Shown here one piece after another: positions 57,201-60,000 of a stretch of DNA of 60,000 bases. The DNA comes from Antedon mediterranea. Its lineage: Eukaryota > Echinodermata > Crinoidea > Comatulida > Antedonidae. A program made the position numbers and the translations under genes. The notes beneath the pieces were generated by a model. The model had not been told where the DNA came from and ran no database searches. It saw nothing but the letters and a program-made list of their open reading frames with translations. The stretch spans positions 17,919,201-17,979,200 of the forward strand of contig NC_092670.1 of the NCBI RefSeq assembly GCF_964355755.1, read 5' to 3'. Each line of letters begins with the position of its first letter. Within the stretch, counting starts at the first letter, position 1.

Positions 57201-59543
57201 CTTGTTACATGAAAACAACTTTAATGAAAAAATTATACCAGAGTATATCTGATAAGGCTGTCGTTTTTATAAACAATGATAACTAACAATAATAATACTA
57301 GGGAGACAACTCCCTCATAATACCTCCAGTGAAAGCTTCTTGCAGTAAGGAGCACTTGCTTCAATGATCTTTTGAGCCGTGACCGTACCACCAGTAAAAG
57401 AAATAATCGGGATATCTGGATGGCGTACAATGGCATCTCCGGCTTTAGGTCCAGTACCATAAACAAAGTTAACAACACCTGGTGGAAGACCTAAAAAAGG
57501 AAAAAAAATGTTATTTATTATTTATAATTTTTTATAAAAGTATCAAAATAAAAACAAATTGAAAATAAAAAGCATACCTGCTTCATTCAGTAACTTGGCA
57601 AACATCCAAGACGTAACTGACGTAAATTCACTCGGCTTGCAGACACATGTGTTGCCGGCAGCGATGCACGGCGCCACCTTGAAAGTCAAAAGGTATAATG
57701 GTAGATTCCATGGGCTGATGAGACCAGCCACTCCGATTGGTGAACGAGTTGTGTAATTCACTGCTCCAGCTTGCTCCAAAAGAGTAGACCTAAGATTTTT
57801 TTCACATTTAAAAAAATTAATTAATTGAACGATCGTTTAATAGTACTTTTTTCGTGTACGAAAACAAAATCTTTTCGTGTTTGGAAAATATTTTGTTCTA
57901 TACTATTGCTTTTGAAATACAACAGCGCCACTTATTTTGTAATTTCGCCGCGATTTGAATGTTATTTTTCGTGATGGAGGTACATTTCTGGAGAGATAAT
58001 GTACTAACTTAGATCAAAAAGGCATTTAAATTAGCTTTAGATCGTTTGTAGGATTTTTATTAATTAATAGGAACATGTCTACAAGACGTGGAATCGTTGG
58101 AAAAAACATAATTAGCCTAGATGAGTTCCAGTTGTCTGTCAAAGTTTTGCCTTTCAGCCTAGGCCTGTTTGTATTAGGCTAAGTCTAGCCAAGGCGTTTT
58201 AGCCTTGCTAGGCCTAAGATTGTTTGGTTGTTTGTTGACATAATTAACACTAAAGTAGGTGCGTTTATAAAATCCATATAAATATAACAATCATTTAATA
58301 TAATATTATTAAAAACCAAATGTTTAATCAATGTGAATTAAATGTAGGCCCATGGCTAGGGCTACCTTTATTTGATTCAAATGACAGGAATCTATTTAGA
58401 TGTTCTTTTATATTCGTGTAATGGTACAAATAATGGCACAAGGTAAATGATGAAAGGTTAAATATCAATTGTTGATATATATCCTTTCATCATTCACCTC
58501 ATACCATTATTTGTACCATTACACTAATAAACATTCATTATTTGTATATAAATACCTGCATTTCTGATAAAAAAATTATTTTTAGATTTCAACCATATTT
58601 TCTCAGCTCTTTAATTGTTATAATACTTTATTCATATAATTATGTGGTATTATTAGCAGCATTTCTAATAAAAACATTATTATTAGATTTCATTAGAAAA
58701 GTATAGTGTGGTTGCATTTGAATTATTTTTTTCCAGGACGTACCGATTGGCAGTGTGTACAAATGCTGTAGCAAAAAATCTAAAGTTATGTACTGCTCTT
58801 GGGATGTCCACTTTCCTAGCCAGTGAGACTGGTTTGCCTTGATCTTTGGATTCTGCTTGGGCTAGCTCTTCTAAATTTGCCTCAATTATGTCGGCAATCT
58901 TATTCAAAATGGTTGATCTCTCATTTGCTGTCTTAGAGGACCAACTGGAAAAGAATGCACACAATATTTATAATTTATTATATAGTAGTATTGCGTTGAT
59001 TTGAGAAAAGCAATTTATATTTATATATATGTTTATAAAATGTGACTATAAATTGTCTTTGCATCTCTGACAGTCACAGCATAGTGGATCCTATGATCCT
59101 CACCAATTAGGTGGGCTCAGAGTGCTGCCTACAGTTGATGTAAGGGGGTCATGGTTGTGGTGTAAACCAAATCTTTAATTAAAACTTCATGTTCATATAT
59201 TGTCAAATAAATTGCTGAAAAATCTGCAATTCAAACAAGCAAGATCAAATCAGTACTAGTACATTAGTATAGCATTGATCACTGTTTACATAAGTATAGC
59301 TAGTTAGGTACAAATACAGGGTAATCATAATGCTCTTCTAGACTAGCTAGGCTTGTTTAACAGAATATCGACGTACCTGGGAAATGCATTCTTCGCCGCG
59401 GCCACAGCCAGGTCAACCTCATCCTTTCCACTATCGGGGATACGTGCCCATACTTTCCCTGTAGATGGATCAAAACTATCTAAATGTGTATCACAAGCAA
59501 TGAATTCACCCCCAATGTAATTTTCAATAACTATCTCTGCCAT
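36124..59543 (-). CDS. ALDH8A1: ALDH8A1-like 2-aminomuconate semialdehyde dehydrogenase, 9 exons
   Basis: NAD-dependent cytosolic aldehyde dehydrogenase. Family member 8A1 oxidises 2-aminomuconate semialdehyde in the kynurenine branch of tryptophan breakdown, and was earlier described as a retinal dehydrogenase. Exons on the minus strand: 59543-59377, 58944-58744, 57789-57578, 57490-57324, 56725-56550, 55918-55747, 55145-55032, 54296-54201, 36273-36124. All are GT-AG; together they are 1455 bases, a 484-residue protein (human about 487). Seen in order: [14 protein letters not shown] start, [47 protein letters not shown] (NAD fold), LSLE|LGGKNP (general-base Glu), [13 protein letters not shown] (catalytic Cys), [23 protein letters not shown] and the C-terminus QKTICIQHS. 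Intron 8 is 17.9 kb and contains two GPCR genes on the opposite strand. Confidence 0.95.
36274..38095. other. ALDH8A1 intron 8, left part, no gene seen
   Basis: AT-rich intron DNA. At 37365-37445 short GGCCTA.GTTAGGTAGGCC words recur about six times. No ORF with a domain was found. Confidence 0.5.
38097..38378. mobile_element. MITE family 3, copy A (one end only)
   Basis: It starts AGATGTATTGTCCCCC, followed by GCCATTTTAATGTCACATAA and CCAAAAATTGGATCG. The same words in reverse order and complement are found at 51364-51695. The far end is lost. Confidence 0.55.
38785..40032 (+). mobile_element. 5'-truncated LINE copy 2, nearly identical to copy 1
   Basis: It starts further 3' in the RT ([29 protein letters not shown]) and keeps the open frame 38791-39855 with [12 protein letters not shown] and FADDTT. 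Against copy 1 it has only about five amino-acid changes (e.g. RTNQ to RTSQ, GVIL to GVML, KKMSR to KKMCR, PYKV to PHKV, APEP to SEP) and small 3' UTR differences, so both are young. It sits in the last ALDH8A1 intron, antisense to that gene. Confidence 0.92.
40140..40445. mobile_element. MITE family 3, copy B (diverged)
   Basis: AAACATGAAAAATAAAAATT, AGTTTTAATCAAGTTAATAA, CCAATTTTTGGTGAAAATAA, ATATGGCATGTTCAACA and CAGGGATACAATTTA follow the same order as copy D at 51364-51695. ALDH8A1 intron 8. Confidence 0.55.
41025..41183. mobile_element. MITE family 2, copy B
   Basis: Long inverted repeat: TTGGACGCAACGCAACGACG and GACCAATCACAAAGCGAT on the left against ATCGCTTGTGATTGGTCAAA and GCGCCTACGTCGTTGC on the right, centred near 41104. 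The ends are GCTTAAG and CAAGCTTTA. ALDH8A1 intron 8. Confidence 0.7.
41405..41545. mobile_element. MITE family 2, copy C
   Basis: TTAAAG at the left and GGGAACCAAGCTTAA at the right enclose GACCAATCACAAGCGATAGA and its inverse (GTCGTTTGTCATTGGC), centred near 41470. It is more diverged than copy B, which lies only about 220 bases away. Confidence 0.65.
42228..42600 (+). promoter_or_regulatory. candidate upstream control region of GPCR 2
   Basis: It contains GAAGCTCAATATTAATGAGG with GCGTGTGTCATG and ACGCATTAC (42498-42550), and a shorter GAAGCTCAACG..GCATGTCACGTTTTAACGCA form at 42229-42265. Matching forms lie before GPCR 3 (46043-46085 and 46190-46240). It sits about 290-660 bases upstream of the ATG. 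The motif could be a shared cis element or merely duplicated sequence. Confidence 0.4.
42889..43896 (+). CDS. intronless rhodopsin-class GPCR 2 (inside ALDH8A1 intron 8)
   Basis: 335 residues from [14 protein letters not shown] with an N-terminal NST glycosylation site. Features are ISGNIL in TM1, LTFADLF in TM2, GGGLCMA (TM3 Cys), [14 protein letters not shown] (DRY), LCTC (ECL2 Cys), IMVPG in TM5, [10 protein letters not shown] in TM6 and [10 protein letters not shown] in TM7 (NPxxY proline replaced by Ser). Compared with GPCR 3 it lacks one Asp after GLLN through an in-frame 3-base deletion. From 43539 to 43777 it is identical to GPCR 3 at the DNA level (239 bases), while the ECL2 region differs much more. 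A possible polyadenylation signal, AATAAA, is at 44192. It lies antisense inside the host intron, so it must have its own promoter. Confidence 0.94.
   Translation: MDTNSTQNADDSTHIFIIFLRTMFIIFCAFMTISGNILNIVVLYRLRSVSEVAKIFLLSLTFADLFLGLLNLFSIIPAIISSWPYGGGLCMAIGLSGSIFCGVSLLSLLSVSIDRYIAISNPLHYILLVTKKRALFAVTSIWIFTFILVTLASILEGKQFVIYKRDLCTCIVAFGDLQFKIFIIITLFAFIMVPGLLMILLYIRLFFISRKHIRQITELTVSSNNGIPIVSKKEWKAIKTLFIVTGAFNIAWLPFLIVHSYMAITNNTVNDGALFFILWLALSNSWWNSLIYSATNHAYRKNALQVMKSMLPCYKNHVHPINIDSDTNTFSLTQR
43897..44330. other. GPCR 2 downstream region
   Basis: No gene seen. It holds the likely GPCR 2 3' UTR, with AATAAA at 44192-44197 and further AT-rich sequence up to the SINE. Confidence 0.45.
44335..44640 (+). 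mobile_element. tRNA-derived SINE
   Basis: The head has a tRNA-like B-box (GAGCTTCGAATCCAACTCTC). A middle block with TTAGGCAAGGTACTTTACTT and GCCTCTCTCCACCCAGTGTA + TAAATGGG follows, then a tail ending GGCGCTATATAAATCCAGGA and TATTATTTAT. Both the middle block and the GCGCTATATAAATCC tail recur in animal SINEs that borrow L2-type LINE tails. The copy is somewhat diverged. Confidence 0.7.
44641..45839. other. ALDH8A1 intron 8, between GPCR 2 and GPCR 3, no gene seen
   Basis: AT-rich. AACGTAAAGATTGTTCTTTG CAG and similar words (45120-45160, 45255-45290) form a loose direct repeat. No domain-bearing ORF. Confidence 0.45.
45840..45972. mobile_element. MITE family 3, copy C (partial)
   Basis: TTTTTCAGGTAAACTATTAT, GTGACAATAAAATGACACAT and CCAGAGGGACAATATATCTT match the right part of copy D at 51364-51695, including the GGGACAATA.ATCT end. 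Confidence 0.5.
46043..46300 (+). promoter_or_regulatory. candidate upstream control region of GPCR 3
   Basis: Two copies of a GAGGGCGTGTGTCAT..TT.A.GCATTACGCC motif at 46067 and 46201, the first preceded by GAAGCTCAATGA. The second is followed by CTCTCGTCTGCTCTCTGTTG and CCCCGATGACTGATGG, as before GPCR 2. The ATG of GPCR 3 lies about 470 bases further. Confidence 0.4.
46672..47715 (+). CDS. intronless rhodopsin-class GPCR 3 (inside ALDH8A1 intron 8)
   Basis: 347 residues from [15 protein letters not shown]. It has the same plan as GPCR 2: [26 protein letters not shown] (TM3 Cys), [14 protein letters not shown] (DRY), LCTC in ECL2, [10 protein letters not shown], and [10 protein letters not shown] replacing NPxxY. 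The C-tail is longer than in GPCR 2 ([21 protein letters not shown]). It is about 87 percent identical to GPCR 2, and the TM5-loop-TM7 coding block 47325-47563 is identical to 43539-43777. A possible signal AATAAA is at 47888. The nesting in the ALDH8A1 intron and the duplicated upstream DNA point to a tandem duplication of about 3.8 kb. Confidence 0.94.
   Translation: MDTNSTQNADDSTHILIIFLRTMFLIFCAFMTISGNILSIVVLYRLRSVSEVTKIFLLSLAFADLFVGLLNDLFSIIPGIISSWPYGDGLCMVIGLSGSIFCGVSLLSLLSVSVDRYIAISKPLHYILLVTKKRALFAVAFIWIFTFILVTLSSILKGKQSVFYNPNLCTCMVAWGDVKFKTFNIITLFAFIMVPGLLMILLYIRLFFISRKHIRKIEELTVSSNNGIPIVSKKEWKAIKTLFIVTGAFNIAWLPFLIVHSYMAITNNTVNDGALFFILWLALSNSWWNSLIYSATNRAYRKCALQVMKSMLPCYKNDVQRFNGDSDTNTNSLNHRQQVVNTTAQTF
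47716..49814. other. ALDH8A1 intron 8, after GPCR 3, no gene seen
   Basis: AT-rich. It holds AATAAA at 47888 and an inverted repeat at 49285-49356 with GGCGCGCC in both arms. No recognisable coding region. Confidence 0.5.
49285..49356. repeat. inverted repeat with GTATGGCGCGCCA arms
   Basis: GTATGGCGCGCCACGCTGT and ACAGCTTGGCGCGCCATAC are inverse copies over 19 bases with one mismatch, around a 34-base AT-rich loop. The GC-rich arms contrast with their surroundings. Confidence 0.65.
49815..49955. mobile_element. MITE family 1, copy C
   Basis: CTAAAGTTCTGTCCACACTA opens and GATAGTGCAGACAGAACCTT + AG closes the element. The interior has GGGCACATCACATTTTTTG. ALDH8A1 intron 8. Confidence 0.7.
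50025..50165. repeat. dispersed repeat, copy 2 (relative at 35640-35820)
   Basis: GCTGTGGGTATCAGTGGCTG, AAAAAGCTAAATCAAAACGA and AGTAAAACAGCCAGAAATAT repeat the order seen at 35640-35820. No coding frame is shared between the copies, so neither open frame is likely real. Confidence 0.6.
50166..51363. other. ALDH8A1 intron 8, no gene seen
   Basis: AT-rich sequence with no clear element apart from scattered CTGCAGTAACTGCAGTA words near 50850 and 51010. Confidence 0.4.
51364..51695. mobile_element. MITE family 3, copy D (most complete)
   Basis: It begins AAGATGTATTAACCCTCAAA and ends CAGGGGGACAATACATCT, giving TIRs with AGATGTATT..CCC. The interior is AT-rich with TTTGTAGTTTTAATAAAATT and CCAATCCAATTTTTGGTCAA. 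Related segments lie at 38097, 40140, 45840 and 51733. Confidence 0.6.
51733..51945. mobile_element. MITE family 3, diverged partial copy E
   Basis: CCAAAACATACAAAAAAAAT, TTTTGTAATTTTGATCAAGT and GTTAGGTGAAAATGATCATT + AAATTGGCATAT run parallel to copy D just to its left. Confidence 0.4.
52772..52925. mobile_element. MITE family 1, copy D
   Basis: CTAAAGCTCTGTCTACACTA at the left; CAAACTAGTTTGATAG at the right, after which the TIR decays. The interior repeats CACTACCATATTTGAGCATA. ALDH8A1 intron 8. Confidence 0.7.
52926..53925. other. ALDH8A1 intron 8, no gene seen
   Basis: AT-rich with (AT)n at about 53800. No repeat or coding region recognised. Confidence 0.4.
53930..54135 (-). pseudogene. 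LINE ORF2 C-terminal fragment
   Basis: Read on the minus strand, 54120-53995 encodes [20 protein letters not shown] followed by [20 protein letters not shown] and a stop. The SGPR.WN.LP motif is typical of the C-terminal region of CR1/L2-type LINE ORF2 proteins. Only this scrap remains, and it is unrelated in sequence to the LINE copies at 32371 and 38785. Confidence 0.6.
54840..55010. mobile_element. MITE family 1, copy E
   Basis: CTAAAGCTCTGTCTACAATA and TGATAATGTAGACAGAGCT are the TIRs. The interior has GATGTGCCCATATATGGACA and repeated CACTACCATAT. It ends about 20 bases before ALDH8A1 exon 7 (55032-55145). Confidence 0.8.
55160..55615 (-). repeat. 69-bp tandem repeat (about 6 units) next to a tRNA-like SINE head
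   Basis: GAAACAAGAAGCAGTCTTTG with AAGGTTTTGGACGTCTAGAA and TGAGGTATGTCTCCATGACA recurs every 69 bases (AAGCAGT at 55194 and 55263). As 69 is divisible by three, long frames run through it on the minus strand ([19 protein letters not shown] units). It lies in the ALDH8A1 intron between exons 6 and 7 and directly follows the SINE head at 55618 on the minus strand. Confidence 0.92.
55618..55672 (-). mobile_element. tRNA-like SINE head (B-box)
   Basis: The minus strand reads GTAGGATGGTTACCAATCCC, then AGTCATGGGTTCGAATCCCA. GGTTCGAATCC fits the polymerase III B-box and the T-arm of a tRNA. The 5' half of a tRNA is missing, so this is a truncated SINE rather than a tRNA gene. Confidence 0.6.
56043..56193. 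mobile_element. MITE family 1, copy F
   Basis: TGTAAAGCACTGTCTACACT opens the element, followed by GTGCCCATATATGAACATGA and ATATCACTACCATATTTGGG. The right TIR is decayed (TAGATAGTGTATCAGC). ALDH8A1 intron 5. Confidence 0.65.
58416..58524. repeat. 109-bp near-perfect hairpin in ALDH8A1 intron 2
   Basis: Arms 58416-58436 and 58504-58524 (GTGTAATGGTACAAATAATG + G) are exact inverse copies over 21 bases. The stem continues inward (AGGTAAATGATGAAAGG against CCTTTCATCATTCACCT, one mismatch) and again around ATATCAATTGTTGATAT. It may be a small MITE or a structured RNA precursor. Confidence 0.8.
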
Positions 59544-60000
59544 TTTGCAACAAAATACTAATTTTAATCTAGATTGTTAGGCCTAACGCAACGTTTACGA
59601 AACCCAACCATGCGTAGCATGCAGTTGCTTTTGTTTATGTTTTTTGATCTATCTATAGAGGGAGATCTTTACAGTTGTTTTTTTTTTGGCAACAAATGAA
59701 ACTTTGCTTCTCTTACCGCCCTCTAGCACTCTGATGGTGTGTAAAATTACATCTTTTTTACCATATACACAATCAATAAAAAAATTGTTATTGTTTATTG
59801 TTTAGAGGGTATACGAACTTTTCCATTATAATTTTTCACAATATTCGACCATCCTGAGTTCAATTCTTCTTTCTCACAACAGATTGGGTCCGGTCCTCAA
59901 GGCCTAATCAACATTATCTCTAGATTTTTTTTCAAGAAGCATTTAATGTTTTTAAAAACTAAATCAGTCTGTTTTTGGATTGCTAACTGGTGCATCAACT
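59544..60000. other. ALDH8A1 upstream region
   Basis: The sequence upstream of the ALDH8A1 ATG should contain its 5' UTR and promoter. No TATA box or other definite promoter element was recognised, and no other gene is seen to the end of the window. Confidence 0.4.

Overview
The window looks like nuclear DNA of an AT-rich, intron-rich invertebrate deuterostome, most likely an echinoderm. That is inferred from GT-AG-split animal metabolic genes, a cluster of intronless rhodopsin-type GPCRs, a TPR-TIR immune-type protein, many MITEs and LINEs, and the frequent word TAGGCCTA. Nothing bacterial, such as operons or CRISPR, was seen.

Layout. (1) 1-17273, plus strand: the last 20 exons of ATP-citrate lyase (ACLY). 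The N-terminal exons lie left of the window. Its introns hold several MITEs, LINE tails, a perfect 130-bp hairpin (7604-7733) and a 3.6-kb minisatellite of 41-bp units (10788-14372). Each unit repeats the 5' splice site of the exon it abuts. (2) 17434-20365: no gene; a 21-bp-type tandem repeat and a tandem repeat of about 163 bp. (3) 20631-22532, minus strand: a TPR + TIR protein whose last codons are tandemly re-copied downstream. (4) 22.7-27.7 kb: no gene recognised. (5) 27767-33976: a 53-bp minisatellite of more than 85 units, many carrying TGACTCA (an AP-1-type site), interrupted by a 5'-truncated LINE. (6) 34271-35230, plus strand: the first of three related intronless GPCRs. (7) 36124-59543, minus strand: a complete nine-exon ALDH8A1-like aldehyde dehydrogenase of 484 aa. 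Its 17.9-kb last intron holds the two other GPCRs (42889-43896 and 46672-47715, antisense to the host gene), a second near-identical LINE copy, a SINE and many MITEs.

Function. ACLY (cytosolic acetyl-CoA supply) and ALDH8A1 (kynurenine-pathway semialdehyde oxidation) are housekeeping enzymes and are not expected to work together. The GPCR cluster is an expanding, probably chemosensory or amine-type receptor set. Two of its members share near-identical coding parts and a repeated upstream motif. The TPR-TIR protein is a candidate innate-immune or NAD-consuming signalling protein. Exon borders were read from splice-site consensus and continuity of the reading frame, compared with remembered family sequences. 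No database search was run.
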